A DNA stretch of 64,000 nucleotides from Poindextera sp963719975 (GCA_963719975.1 CAVRED010000007.1:806001-870000), one strand, 5' to 3'. Shown: positions 22,043 to 32,049, numbered from the stretch's first letter. Made by a program: numbers and translations. The notes: generated from the sequence alone by a model not told the origin.

Positions 22043-22869
22043 ATGGGCCTTCGCCGACGCCCCGACTTCGCGGTCACGCCGACCGCGGCCGAGGTCGCCT
22101 TCTTCCGCGAGCACGGATTCCTCGCCGTCGAACGGCTGACGACGGACGAAGAGTTGGCGTGGCTCGAGCAGATCTTCGACCACATCTTCGACCCGTCGCG
22201 CGCCGGGCGGCCAGGATCGCCGCTGGATCGCTCCGGCGCCCTGGCCGACGGGGAGCCCAGCCGGCTCTGCCAGGCCTTCTTTCCGGAGATGGCCTTCCCC
22301 GAGATCATGGAGTCGGCGTTTCGCAAGAACGCCAAGCACTACGCCGCGGCGCTGCTCGACGTGGACGAGGCACGCCTGTCGAGCTGGGGCCACATGATCC
22401 GCAAGCCCCCGGGCGGCCGCGAGGTCTCCTGGCACCAGGACAAGGCCTACTGGCAGCCGGAGCTCGACTATTACGCGCTAGGCGTCTGGCTGCCGCTGCA
22501 CGACGTGACGGTCGAAATGGGGGCGATGCAGTTCCTGCCCGGCTCGCACAAGCGCGGCCTGCTTCGCCACCGCCACCTCGAGGATCCGATCCACAACCTT
22601 CTCGACCGCCGACGAGGCCTTCGACGCCAGCCAGGCGATCGCATGCCCGTTGAAAGCGGGCGGCGCGACGTTCCACTCGCTCGGAGACGCTGCACTACAC
22701 CGCGCCGAACACCACCGACCGCGAGCGCAAGGCTTTCCCCACGGAGTTCCAGTTGACGCCCGTGCGCCGGAAGACGCCCGCGGATATGCCGTGGATGGAC
22801 GAGCACCGCGCCCGTATCGGGCCGCAGCCCCTGACGTACGTCGCCGACGGCAAGTTCGTGCGGGTCTAG
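22043..22869 (+). CDS. Phytanoyl-CoA dioxygenase (PhyH) family protein, broken frames
   Basis: About 275 residues. Fe(II)/2-oxoglutarate dioxygenase fold: FFREHGFLAVERLTTDEEL at the N-terminus, then the metal motif H-x-D in VSWHQDKAYWQPE, ALGVWLPLHDVTVEMGAMQF and PGSHKRG. An extra base near 22605 and a change near 22683 shift the frame; the protein continues to the distal histidine in ETLHYTAPNTTDRERKAF and ends YVADGKFVRV. The start is uncertain: ATG 22043 is in frame, while ATG 22024 would fit if another indel lies just after it. Substrate unknown. It converges on a second PhyH gene and their stop codons overlap. Confidence 0.85.
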
Positions 22870-23639
22870 GCCTCGGCCGGCCGCTTGATCGGGCTGATCT
22901 CGCGGACGTGGGGATTGCCGGCTGGCTGGTAGGAGTAGAGCAGCGCGCGGCGGTCCGCGTTCGAGCGGTTCGGCAGCGACCGGTGCACCAGGAAGGCCCC
23001 GAAGAAAACGACGGCGCCCGCCTTCACTTCCAGCGGCTCGAGCCGTGAGAGGTCGAAGGCGTCTGGATCCATTTCCAGGCTGCCGAATGCGTCGGCGGCG
23101 CGTTGGGGATACTTGCCGCAAGTGTGGCTGCCTGGCGCGACCTCGAGACAGCCGTTCTCGCGATTCGCGTCGTCGATGAACAGCATGGCGGTCGCGATGC
23201 GGGCGGCCACTGGCGTCGTCGGCTCCCAGTAAGGGAAGTCCTGATGCAGGATGATGTGGCCGCCGTCGCGGGCGCGCTTGACGTTCAGCTTTTCGGTGAA
23301 CAGCACCAGCTCGTCGTCGCCGACGATCGCCTTGGCCGGATCGACGAAGCGCGGGTCGAGCCCCCAATCGTTCAACGGCTTGGAGATGTGGCCGAACGGC
23401 TCGACGCCCTGGATCACGTCAGGCGCGTCCGGCTCCCACTTGATGATGGTCCCCGCCTCGCGCTCGGCCTCGAACATGTAGCTGCCGAGCGACGTGCTTC
23501 TTGCCGCGCGAGAGCGCGGCGAGCTGCTGACCAGCGCCTCGCAATCAGCCGCGATGGCGGCGCACTCGGCGGCGTCGAAGACCCCCTCGCGCAGCACGAA
23601 CCCGTCGCGGTCGAGCTGCGCGCGTTCTGCGGGGGTCAT
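22866..23639 (-). CDS. Second phytanoyl-CoA dioxygenase (PhyH) family protein
   Basis: 257 residues in an intact frame starting MTPAERAQLDRDGFVLREGV. The iron motif H-x-D is in HIILHQDFPYWEP, the structural block AMLFIDDANRENGCLEVAPG follows, the distal histidine is in FLVHRSLPNRS, and the 2-oxoglutarate-binding arginine is in SNADRRALLYSYQPAG. It resembles ectoine hydroxylase-like and other bacterial PhyH enzymes but no ectoine genes are near. It shares little sequence with its convergent neighbour beyond the fold motifs. Confidence 0.87.
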   Translation of the reverse strand: MTPAERAQLDRDGFVLREGVFDAAECAAIAADCEALVSSSPRSRAARSTSLGSYMFEAEREAGTIIKWEPDAPDVIQGVEPFGHISKPLNDWGLDPRFVDPAKAIVGDDELVLFTEKLNVKRARDGGHIILHQDFPYWEPTTPVAARIATAMLFIDDANRENGCLEVAPGSHTCGKYPQRAADAFGSLEMDPDAFDLSRLEPLEVKAGAVVFFGAFLVHRSLPNRSNADRRALLYSYQPAGNPHVREISPIKRPAEA

Positions 23640-23712
23640 CGCGATAGTCGGCGACACGGTCGAGCATGGCGCGCGATCCTTCCCCGCGGGCTCCGCCGCG
23701 TCAACCTGCGGA

Positions 23713-25739
23713 CTAGACGTCCAGGTCCGCGGTCGCGAACGGCGCATACTCCTGGATGAAGCGGAAGCGGAGCTCGGGCTTGCGGCCCATCAGCGTCTCG
23801 ACAAGCTCCTCCACCTGCTCCTCGGAGCGCGGCAGCGTCACCCGCGCGAGGGTGCGTGTAGCCGGGCTCATGGTCGTGTCCTTGAGCTGCGCCGGCATCA
23901 TCTCGCCAAGGCCCTTGAAGCGGCCGATCTCCGGCCTTCTTGCCCTTGAACTCGGTGGCCATCAGCTCGTCCTTGTGCGCGTCGTCGCGCGCGTAGGCGA
24001 CCTTGCCGCCGTGGCTCAACCGATAGAGCGGCGGCAGCGCCAGATAGAGCCGCCCGGCGCGGATCAGGTCCGGCATCGTCCGGTAGAAGAAGGTGATCAA
24101 CAGCGAGGCGATGTGGGCGCCGTCGACGTCGGCGTCGGTCATGATGATGATGCGCTCGTAGCGCAGCTCTTCCTCGCGGAAGCGCGCGCCGCCCTGGACG
24201 CCCAGCGCCAGCATCAGGTCGGCGAGCTCCTTGTTGCCGCCGGTCTTGTCGCCGGAGGCCGAGGCGACGTTCAGGATCTTGCCGCGCAGGGGCAGGATGG
24301 CCTGCGTGCGCCGGTCGCGCGCCTGCTTGGCCGAGCCGCCGGCGGAGTCGCCCTCGACCAGGAACAGCTCGGTGCCGTCCGTCGCCTGGCCGGAGCAGTC
24401 GGCGAGCTTGCCGGGCAGGCGCAGCTTGCGGGTCGCCGAAGCCCGCGCAACTTCCTTCTCGCGCCGCCGCTTCAGCCGCTCGTCGGCGTGCTCGACGACG
24501 AAATCGAGCAGCGCGTTCGCCGAACGCGGCGCGGCGGCCAGCCAGTGGTCGAATGGGTCCCTCAGCGCCGTCTCGACCAGCCGTTGCGCGTCGATGGACG
24601 AGAGCCGCTCCTTCGTCTGCCCCTGGAACTCGGGATTGCGCACGAACACGCTGATCATCGCGCCGGCTTGCGCCAGCACGTCGTCGCCGGTGATGACGGT
24701 CGGCCCGCTTATCGTTGGCGAGCTCGGCGTAGGCCTTGAGACCGCGCGTCAGCACCGCGCGCAGCCCGGCCTCGTGCGTCCCGCCCTCCGGCGTCGGCAC
24801 GGTGTTGCAGTAGGACGAAAGGAAGCCATCGGCCTCGCCGAACCCGGCCGGCGACCAGATGATGGCCCACTCGACCGCGCCGGCTTCGCCCTCTCGCTCG
24901 ACCCGGCCGGAGAAGATCTCGGTGACCCTCGCCGCGTCGCCCACGCGCTCGGCCAGTGCGTCGGCGAGGCCGTTCGGAAAGTGGAAGACCGCCTCGATCG
25001 GCGTCTCGCCGGCGAGCTCCGGCGCGCAGCGCCAGCGAATCTCGACGCCGCGGAACAGGTAGGCCTTGGCCCGCGCCATACGGAAGAGGCGGGCCGGCTT
25101 GAACGCAACGTCCTCGCCGAAGATCAGCGCGTCGGGCAGGAATCGCACCTGCGTGCCGTGTTTGCGCGACGGAGCGACCTGCTCGAGCTTCGTCTTCGGG
25201 ACGCCGCGCGCGAAGGTCTGCCGCCACTCGAAGCCGTCCTTCCAGGCGATGACCTCGACCCGTTCGGAGAACGCATTCACCACCGAAACGCCGACGCCAT
25301 GCAGGCCGGCCGACGTCTCATAGATCTTGTCGGAGAACTTCCCGCCGGCATGCAGCGTGGTCATGATGACCTCGAGCGCGGACTTGCCAGGGAACTTCGG
25401 GTGCGGGTCGACCGGCATGCCCCACCCGTCGTCGCGCACGCCGAGCGTGCCGTCCGCCTCCAGCGTCACCTCGATGACCTTGGCGTGGCCGGCGACGGCC
25501 TCGTCCATCGAGTTGTCGAACACCTCGGCGAACAGGTGGTGCAGCGCGCGCTCGTCGACGCCGCCGATGTACATGCCCGGGCGCTTACGCACCGGCTCGA
25601 GGCCTTCCAGCACCTCGATGTCCTTGGCCGAGTAGCCGGAAGCGGCCTTCGGCTCGCGCGCCTCGGCCATCGGAGAGGCCGGCGCTGGGTTCAGAGCGTC
25701 GTCGAACAAGTCTCGCGTGGTCTGGGCGGGCCGGGCCAT
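23713..25739 (-). CDS. parE: DNA topoisomerase IV subunit B, two frame breaks
   Basis: About 675 residues. It decatenates daughter chromosomes with ParC. The GHKL ATPase shows VFDNSMDEAVAG, VRDDGWGMPVDPHPK and GLHGVGVSVVNAFSE. The TOPRIM domain shows LFLVEGDSAGGSAKQARDR, LPLRGKILNV and IIMTDADVDGAHI. The C-terminus ends FIQEYAPFATADLDV. The frame breaks near 24710 and near 23935, with clean continuation. The N-terminal QTTRDLFDDALNPAP and lack of the GyrB insert favour ParE over GyrB. Confidence 0.93.
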
Positions 25740-25774
25740 GATCCGGGTTTAGCAGCGATTCGAACGGGGCGCGC

Positions 25775-26011
25775 CTAATCCAGTGGCGGATCGCCCGGCG
25801 CAGGCCGGCCTTTGCGCCCCGCTTCCTCGCCGGCGGCTTCTACGGCTTCTTTTGACGGCGCATCGAGCACGTGGCCGAAGCCCAGGAGGATGCTGCCCAG
25901 GATCAGCCCGCCCTTCACGGACCGGCCATAGCGCCGGCCAAGCCATGCGACCGCCGGGCCGAGGAGGACGACCGCAACCAGAACCGCTGCGACAGCGCGC
26001 CAGCCGTGCAT
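25775..26011 (-). CDS. Small membrane protein of unknown function
   Basis: 78 residues. MHGWRAVAAVLVAVVLLGPA is the first hydrophobic helix and GGLILGSILLGFGHVLDAP a second; the tail is charged and proline-rich. It starts one base after the stop of the upstream lipoprotein hydrolase (TGACATG), so the two are probably translated together. I do not recognise a family. Confidence 0.6.
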   Translation of the reverse strand: MHGWRAVAAVLVAVVLLGPAVAWLGRRYGRSVKGGLILGSILLGFGHVLDAPSKEAVEAAGEEAGRKGRPAPGDPPLD

Positions 26012-26012
26012 G

Positions 26013-27039
26013 TCAGCGGCCACCCACGGCCGGGCGCGGAATCGGCGGCGCGTGCGACGGCAGGGGCGCTGTCGGGTCGCGGATATAGGCCTCGGCGTCT
26101 CTCCAGACGACGCTGGCCTGCCGGTCGAGCAGGAGCAGGTGCCAGCCATCGGGGTAGTACGCGGTACGGTCGCCGGCAGGGAGCGTCGAAGCGGCCTCTT
26201 CGATCGCCGGGAGGGGCTCGATGCGGTCTTTGGCGCCATAGAAGAAGGCGGTGGCGACCCTCAACGCCGCGACGTCCCGCCGCGCGCGCTCGGAGAGGTC
26301 GGCGAGGCCGTAGAAGGTGTCCGGGCGCATCCGCCAGGTCATTTCCGGGATCCTGCCGCGCGCTCGCCAGCTCGTCGGTGTTGTCGGAGGCCTGTAGCTG
26401 GCGGACCAGCCAGTCGGGCGGGGTGAAACGCGCGCCCGGGGCCAGATGGGCGGCGATCCAGACGCTCGCGCGGTAGGCGATCGAGCGGTTCGACCAGCCC
26501 GGACACCTCGGGCGAGAACAGCAACAGCCGGTCGGCGGCCGGCGGGCGATCGGACGCGAAAGCTTCGATCGCCACGGACGCCCCCATGCTGGTGCCGACC
26601 ACCGCGATGATGGCGTGCGGGTATCGGGCGCGGACCAGCGCGGCCATGGTGCGCAGGTCTTCGGTGAGCAGCGTCTCTCCGGCCCAGACGCCGCGGTCCC
26701 GGCGAGCGGCCATAGCCTCGCTGGTCGTAGGCGTAGACGGCGATGCCGTCGTTCGCCCAGTATGGGGCGGCCTCATGGAAGGCGCGGGCGTAGCTGTTCA
26801 TGCCGTGCAAGGCGATGATCACCGCCCACGGGTCATCGTTGGCCGGCTCCCAGCGGGTCAGGCCCAGGCGCGCGCCGTCGAAGCTGACGAAGGCGTCCGG
26901 CTCCAGCCTCGGGCCGGTGAAGGCGGCGCCGGGAACGCCGGGCCGCTGGACCAGGGGCGCGCAGGCGCCGGCGCCCAGCGCAGCCGCAAGGACCAGCAGC
27001 GTCGCGCATTTCGCGGCGATCGAGACCCAGATGGCTCAC
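26013..27039 (-). CDS. Alpha/beta hydrolase, lysophospholipase-like lipoprotein, several frame breaks
   Basis: About 340 residues. The GTG at 27039 follows AAGGAGG by six bases. After one frame break the N-terminus is hydrophobic (CATLLVLAAALGAG) and ends in a lipobox-like GAGAC, so it is probably anchored to a membrane. The hydrolase domain has ALHGMNSYARAF, AYDQRGYGRSP, the nucleophile elbow VVGTSMGASVAIEA, and the C-terminal histidine in YYPDGWHLLLLDRQ. Breaks lie near 27028, 26705, 26485 and 26350. Serine hydrolases of this type (Hydrolase_4) act on lysophospholipids or monoglycerides. Confidence 0.78.
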
Positions 27040-27067
27040 GCGGCGCCTCCTTGCGAGGCGGCGCAGG

Positions 27068-27742
27068 CTACTTCGGATGGCCGCTCAGGAGAATGCGGCT
27101 GGGCGCGTGGGCGAGCGCTATGGTTCGCGCGCCGGCCAGCGAGCCCGGCTCGAAGTAGGGCAATTGGCCCAGGAAGCGATTGTTCGTGGTCGGCAATGGC
27201 TGCGCATGGCCGTTGTCCAGCAGGGCCTGTCCGGTCGCGGCGCCGGGAAAGAGGGCCGAAACGATCTTGGGAGCGGCGAAGCTAAGGACGCCGGCGATGC
27301 TGGCCACCGCCGCTTCGCATTGCGCAATCGAGGCGGCCAGGGCGACAGCGTCGATGTGGGCGCCCACCGGCAGGTTTGGCTCGAGTTCGAGCGCCAGTCC
27401 GACCTTCTCCCCAGGCGCGGAATCGGCCTCCAGCGTGCTCGAACGCAGCTCGGCCAGATTCGGCAGTTGCGCCACCCGGGCGTCGCGATCGAGGACCAGC
27501 GGCGTGCGTTTGCCGTCCGCGCTAACCACAACGGCCTTCAGATCCGGCGCGAACTTCCGATCGCGCACGGCGTAGTAGGCCATGTGGAAGCGGTCGCGCT
27601 TGCCAGGCGCCATCGACAGATAGTCGCTCAGGTAGGCGAACGCGTCGGCAAGCTTGACCGACTGGGTCGCGGCCCACGCCGGCGAAGGGAGATTGATCGC
27701 GCCTGCGGCCAGCAGGCCGCCCAACAATACTCGCCGGTCCAA
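27068..27742 (-). CDS. Exported protein of unknown function with possible Tat signal
   Basis: 224 residues from a TTG at 27742, six bases after GGAGG. The N-terminus DRRVLLGGLLAAGAINLP carries a twin arginine and ends PAWA-A, a likely signal peptidase site. The mature part (SVKLADAFAYLSDYLSMAPG, then FHMAYYAVRDRKFAPDLKAV) repeats short hydrophilic and beta-rich stretches without a family I recognise. It lies just upstream of the lipoprotein hydrolase on the same strand, and the spacer is 28 bases. Confidence 0.7.
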   Translation of the reverse strand: MDRRVLLGGLLAAGAINLPSPAWAATQSVKLADAFAYLSDYLSMAPGKRDRFHMAYYAVRDRKFAPDLKAVVVSADGKRTPLVLDRDARVAQLPNLAELRSSTLEADSAPGEKVGLALELEPNLPVGAHIDAVALAASIAQCEAAVASIAGVLSFAAPKIVSALFPGAATGQALLDNGHAQPLPTTNNRFLGQLPYFEPGSLAGARTIALAHAPSRILLSGHPK

Positions 27743-27841
27743 GTCATTCCTCCGAAGCTCGCAGGCGTTCTCTAGCGCAGCCGGTCCGCGCGGGGGAGTG
27801 AATTGCCCGCAATGTCGGCGCGCATATGGCCACCGCAATGG

Positions 27842-27870
27842 AAAAGGCCGCGGGATGTGATCCCGCGGCC
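27842..27870 (-). terminator. Rho-independent terminator of glnA
   Basis: A perfect 10-base inverted repeat, GGCCGCGGGA (27846-27855) and TCCCGCGGCC (27861-27870), with a five-base loop. On the minus strand it is followed by TTTT. It lies 27 bases after the glnA stop. Confidence 0.85.
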
Positions 27871-27897
27871 CCTAGACTTAGTCTCAGGAATTCGACG

Positions 27898-29308
27898 CTA
27901 GCACTTATAATACATGTCGAATTCGACCGGGTGTGGATGCAGCTGCAGCCGCGCGATCTCTTCCTGCTTCAGCTCGATGTAGGAGTCGATGAAATCGTCG
28001 GTCATGACCCCGCCCTTCTTGAAGATGGCGCGGCTCTTGTCGAGGCTCTCCAGCGCCTCGTTCAGAGACCCGCAGACCTCCGGGACGCGCTTCTGTTCGC
28101 GCGGGGGCAGATCGTAGAGGTTCTTGTCGAGCGGTCCGCCTGGATCCAGCTTGTTCTCGATCCCGTCCAGCCCGGCCATCAGCATGGCGGTGAAGGTGAG
28201 GTACGGGTTGCCCATCGCGTCCGGGAAACGCACCTCGATGCGCTTGCCCTTCGGGCTGGACACATACGGCACGCGCACGGACGCCGAGCGGTTGCGCGCC
28301 GAGTAGGCCAGCTTCACCGGCGCCTCGTAGCCCGGGACCAGACGCTTGTAGGAGTTGGTCGTCGAGTTCGAGAAGGCGTTGATGGCCTTGGCGTGCTTGA
28401 TGATGCCTGCGATGTAATGCAGGCACAGTATCTGAAAGTCCTGCGTATTTGTCGCCCGCGAACAGCGGCTTGCCGCCCTTCCAGATCGACTGGTGGCAGT
28501 GCATCCCCGAGCCGTTGTCGCCGAAGTAGGGCTTGGCCATGAAGGTGGCCGTCTTGCCGTAGGCGGCGGCGACGTTCTGGATCACGTACTTATAGAGCTG
28601 CAGTCGGTCGCCCATGGTGAGCAGGTCGGCGAACTTCAGGCCGAGTTCGTGCTGAGCCGGAGCCACTTCGTGGTGATGCTTCTCCGGCTCCATGCCCAGC
28701 TCGCCCATGACGCCCAGCATTTCGCCGCGCAGGTCCTGGGCGGAGTCGATCGGATTGACCGGGAAGTAGCCGCCCTTGGTCACCGGCCGGTGACCCATGT
28801 TGCCTTCCTCGTAGGCCCGCCCGGTGTTTGCCGGCAGCTCGATGGAGTCGAACATGTAGCCGGTGTTGTGCGGGTCGGTGTTCCAGCGCACGTCGTCGAA
28901 CACGAAAAACTCGGCCTCGGGGCCGAAGTAGACTGTGTCGCCGACGCCGCTCGCCTTGACGTGGTTCAGCGCCGCCTTGGCGATCGAGCGCGGGTCGCGC
29001 TCGTAGGGCTCGTTGGTGTCCGGGTTCAAGACGTCGCAGAACAGGAACATCGTCGTCTGCTGGTAGAACGGGTCGATGTAGCTCCGCGACAGGTCTGGGC
29101 GAAGCTTCATGTCGGACTCGTTGATCACTCGCCAGCCGGCGATGGACGATCCGTCGAACATCAGCCCGTCTTCGAGCGCGTCCTGGTCGATCAGCGCGAT
29201 GTCGAAGGTGACGTGCTGCATCTTGCCGCGCGTGTCGGTGAAGCGATAGTCGACGTACTTGACTTCCTTCTCCTTGATTTCGTTGAGGATGTCTTTCGAG
29301 CTCGCCAT
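27898..29308 (-). CDS. glnA: Glutamine synthetase type I, one frame break
   Basis: About 469 residues, making glutamine from glutamate, ammonia and ATP. It starts MASSKDILNEIKEKEVKYVD. Recognisable blocks are DGSSIAGWRVINESDMKLRP, GPEAEFFVFDDV, EPEKHHHEVAPAQHELG, MAKPYFGDNGSGMHCHQS and, after an extra base near 28431, NSYKRLVPGYEAPVKLAYS. NLYDLPPRE contains the tyrosine adenylylated by GlnE, so activity should be controlled by adenylylation. It lies 39 bases after glnB and ends at a strong terminator. Confidence 0.95.
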
Positions 29309-29347
29309 AGTTCTTTGTCCCCTAGACTGACGTTCAATGATGCGGTT

Positions 29348-29686
29348 TCAGATGGCCGCCGCGCCGCTCTCGCCCGTTCTGATGCGAACGACTTCGGCGA
29401 CGTCCGAGACGAAGATCTTCCCGTCGCCAATCCGGCCCGTTCGGGCGGCGCTCTGGATGGCGTCGATGGCGGCCTGGACCTGGTCGTCGACGACGACAAC
29501 CTCGATCTTGATCTTCGGCAGAAAGTCCACGACGTACTCGGCGCCGCGATAGAGCTCGGTATGACCCTTTTGCCGGCCATAGCCTTTCGCTTCCAGCACG
29601 GTCATGCCCTGCACGCCAAGCTCCTGGAGCGCCTCCTTCACTTCGTCGAGTTTGAACGGCTTGATGATGGCTTCGATTTTCTTCAT
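29348..29686 (-). CDS. glnB: Nitrogen regulatory protein PII
   Basis: 112 residues, the normal PII length. MKKIEAIIKPFKLDEVKEAL opens the protein; the T-loop YGRQKGHTELYRGAEY contains the uridylylation site Tyr51; the B-loop is TGRIGDGKIFV. PII senses 2-oxoglutarate and ATP/ADP and controls GlnE and NtrB. It is the first gene of the glnB-glnA operon. No convincing sigma-54 promoter was seen in the 235 bases upstream. Confidence 0.97.
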   Translation of the reverse strand: MKKIEAIIKPFKLDEVKEALQELGVQGMTVLEAKGYGRQKGHTELYRGAEYVVDFLPKIKIEVVVVDDQVQAAIDAIQSAARTGRIGDGKIFVSDVAEVVRIRTGESGAAAI

Positions 29687-29921
29687 CGGCGGTTCTGAGG
29701 GGCTCGACGGTGACGCCGCCCCGGTTGCCCGGCTTGCAGCACGCCCAAGCGCTTGATCACAAGGAAATGGGCGGCCGCGCCGCCCGACGGTCGCCCGTAC
29801 GCGAGTGGGCGCCCGAATTCAAGGCGCCGTCGCCCAAATCTTGACCAGCCGATCAAACCCCTTGTGGTCGCCGCGCGGCTCCCTACGATCGGCTGAACGC
29901 CGCTTTCCAGAAGGGATTTCG

Positions 29922-31463
29922 ATGCGTGACGATACGCCGGTCCTCATCGGCGCCGGGCAATTCACCTATCGCGGCGCGCCCGATGCCTCGCCGTCGCCCC
30001 TCTCGCTGCTCCGCACCGCGACCGAGCGCGCGGCCGCCGACGCCGGCCTCACCCTCCAAGCGCTGGCCGGGCTGGACACGGTCGCGGTCGTCGCCTCGGC
30101 GATCGACTCCGGCGGCGGCCTGTCGCGCGCGCCGTTCCCCAAGCTGAGGAACGCCCCAAAGGCGCTCTCCGAGGCGCTCGGCGCCGCGCCACGCTACGCG
30201 ACCTCGACCCATATGGGGGGCAACACCCCGCAACAGCTCGTCAACGCGCTCTGCGCGCGCATCGCCGCCGGCGAGAGCGACTTCGCCCTTGCGGTCGGAG
30301 CGGAGTTCTTGGGCTCCCTTCGCAAGCGCATGGCCGCCGGCTCCGACTTCGCGGGTTGGGAGGATGACGACGGCGCGCCCGAGCCGGAGCGGTTCGGCGA
30401 CGGCCGGCCGGGCGTAAGCCCCCAGGAACAGCTCCATTGGCTGAATATGCCGGTGAACACCTATCCTTTGTTCGAGAATGCCTTGCGCGCCCATCAAGGC
30501 CACTCCCTCGATGAGCACCAAAGGCAGATCGGCGCCTTGTTCGCGCCCTTCACGCGGGTCGCCGCGGCAAACCCCGACGCCTGGTTTAGAACCGAACGGT
30601 CGGCCGAAGAGCTGGTCACCGTCTCCGACCAGAACCGCATGGTAGGATTTCCTTACCCGAAGTATGTGAACGCGATCATGGAGGTCGATCAAGCGGCGGG
30701 CGTGCTGATCGCCAGCGTCAAGGCGGCGCGCGCGATGGGCGTGCCAGAGTCGAAGTGGGTCTATCTGCATGGTTGCTCAGAGGCGGCCGATCTCTGGTAC
30801 CCGCTCGAGCGGCAGAACTACTATTCCAGCCCCGCCATTCGCCTGAGCGGCAAAGAGGCGCTGGATATGGCGGGAACGACGATCGGGGCGATCGACTTTA
30901 TCGACCTCTATTCCTGCTTCCCGAGCGCGGTCGAGATCGCCGCGCTGGAGCTGGGTCTCAGTCTCGACGACCCGCGCGGTTTCACCGTTACCGGCGGCCT
31001 GCCGTACATGGGCGGGCCTGGCAACAACTACGCCATGCACTCGATCGCGGTGATGATGCGCAAACTGCGTGAGCGGCCGGGATCACGGGGGTTGGTGACG
31101 GCCAACGGCTGGTTCCTGACCAAGCAGGCGGTCGGCGTCTATTCGACCGATCCAGTCGAAGGCCGTTGGGAGCGCGCCGACCCGCATGGCCTGCAGGCCC
31201 AAATTGACGTCCTCCCGCATCCGCCCATCGCCGAGCACCCCAATGGGCCGGCGACCATCGAGACCTACACGGTCGTGCATCGCCGCGAGGGCTTGGCGCG
31301 CGGCATCGTGATCGGCCGTGACGCGGCCGGTCATCGCTTTGTCGCCAACACGCCAGACGATGAGGCGACGCTGCGCGGCCTGGAGGCGGTCGAGTCGGTC
31401 GGGCGAACGGGCCGGGCCGGGCCGCATCCGGACGGCCAGCGCAACCTCTTCACGCCGGACTGA
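29922..31463 (+). CDS. Thiolase-like acetyl-CoA acetyltransferase family protein (TLP1-like)
   Basis: 513 residues, longer than ordinary thiolases (about 390). N-terminal VLIGAGQFTYRGAPDASPSP, MGGNTPQQLVNALCARIAAG, the domain motif DFIDLYSCFPSAVEIAALEL and GGLPYMGGPGNNYAMHSIAV show a thiolase fold. The usual active-site cysteine region is replaced by STHMGGNTPQQ. A C-terminal extension (YTVVHRREGLARGIVIGRDA) fits the extra OB-like domain of thiolase-like protein type 1. Catalysis is uncertain; related proteins act in SCP2-type lipid metabolism. It is followed after five bases by a histidine phosphatase. Confidence 0.85.
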   Translation: MRDDTPVLIGAGQFTYRGAPDASPSPLSLLRTATERAAADAGLTLQALAGLDTVAVVASAIDSGGGLSRAPFPKLRNAPKALSEALGAAPRYATSTHMGGNTPQQLVNALCARIAAGESDFALAVGAEFLGSLRKRMAAGSDFAGWEDDDGAPEPERFGDGRPGVSPQEQLHWLNMPVNTYPLFENALRAHQGHSLDEHQRQIGALFAPFTRVAAANPDAWFRTERSAEELVTVSDQNRMVGFPYPKYVNAIMEVDQAAGVLIASVKAARAMGVPESKWVYLHGCSEAADLWYPLERQNYYSSPAIRLSGKEALDMAGTTIGAIDFIDLYSCFPSAVEIAALELGLSLDDPRGFTVTGGLPYMGGPGNNYAMHSIAVMMRKLRERPGSRGLVTANGWFLTKQAVGVYSTDPVEGRWERADPHGLQAQIDVLPHPPIAEHPNGPATIETYTVVHRREGLARGIVIGRDAAGHRFVANTPDDEATLRGLEAVESVGRTGRAGPHPDGQRNLFTPD

Positions 31464-31468
31464 CGCCC

Positions 31469-32044
31469 ATGCCCCGCCTCTACATGATCCGCCACGGCCG
31501 GCCCTCGGCAACCTGGGGCGAACACGCCGACTCCGATCCAGGTTTGGACGACATGGGCCACGCCCAGGCGCGCGCCGCCGCCCAGGCGCTATTGGCCTTG
31601 CCCGAAGACGCACGCCCGGTGCGGGCGATGTCGTCGCCGCTACGCCGCTGCCGCGAGACCGCGCAGCCGTTCGCGGACGCCATTGGGGGCCGGGTCATCG
31701 TCGAGCCGCGCGTCGGAGAGATCCCCTCGCCGTCGGCCTTGTCGGCCGAGGAACGGGGGCCCTGGCTGCGCAATGCGTTCCAGATCGACTGGACCGAGGT
31801 CAAGGGCGACATCGACTATAATGTCTGGCGTCGGGCGGTCGGCGAGGTGCTGGCCGAGCAAGAGGTCAACACCGCCATCTTCAGCCACTTCGTCGCCATC
31901 AACGCCGCCTTGAGCTGCGTCTCGGGCGAGCCGCGCGTGCTGACCTTCCGCCCTGACCACACGTCGATCACCGTCTTTGAGCTGACCGACGGCCGCTTGC
32001 GCCTCGTGGAGCGCGGGCCCGAAGCGCAGACCCAGGTGCTTTAG
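31469..32044 (+). CDS. Histidine phosphatase family protein
   Basis: 191 residues. LYMIRHGRPSATWG contains the RHG phosphoacceptor motif, AMSSPLRRCRETAQPFADAI the second arginine block, and FSHFVAINAALSC the second catalytic histidine. The fold is that of phosphoglycerate mutase-like phosphatases (such as CobC, PhoE); the substrate cannot be inferred. It lies five bases after the thiolase-like gene and five before nnrD-type gene, so the three are one operon. Confidence 0.9.
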   Translation: MPRLYMIRHGRPSATWGEHADSDPGLDDMGHAQARAAAQALLALPEDARPVRAMSSPLRRCRETAQPFADAIGGRVIVEPRVGEIPSPSALSAEERGPWLRNAFQIDWTEVKGDIDYNVWRRAVGEVLAEQEVNTAIFSHFVAINAALSCVSGEPRVLTFRPDHTSITVFELTDGRLRLVERGPEAQTQVL

Positions 32045-32049
32045 CGCCC

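Noticed and set aside
22866..23639. Ectoine hydroxylase
   Set aside because: PhyH motifs fit, but no ectABC genes are present and family-specific residues could not be confirmed.
29769..29785. Seven-pair GC hairpin between glnB and the thiolase-like gene
   Set aside because: No U-run follows on either strand and it is not near a gene end; short GC palindromes are expected in this composition.
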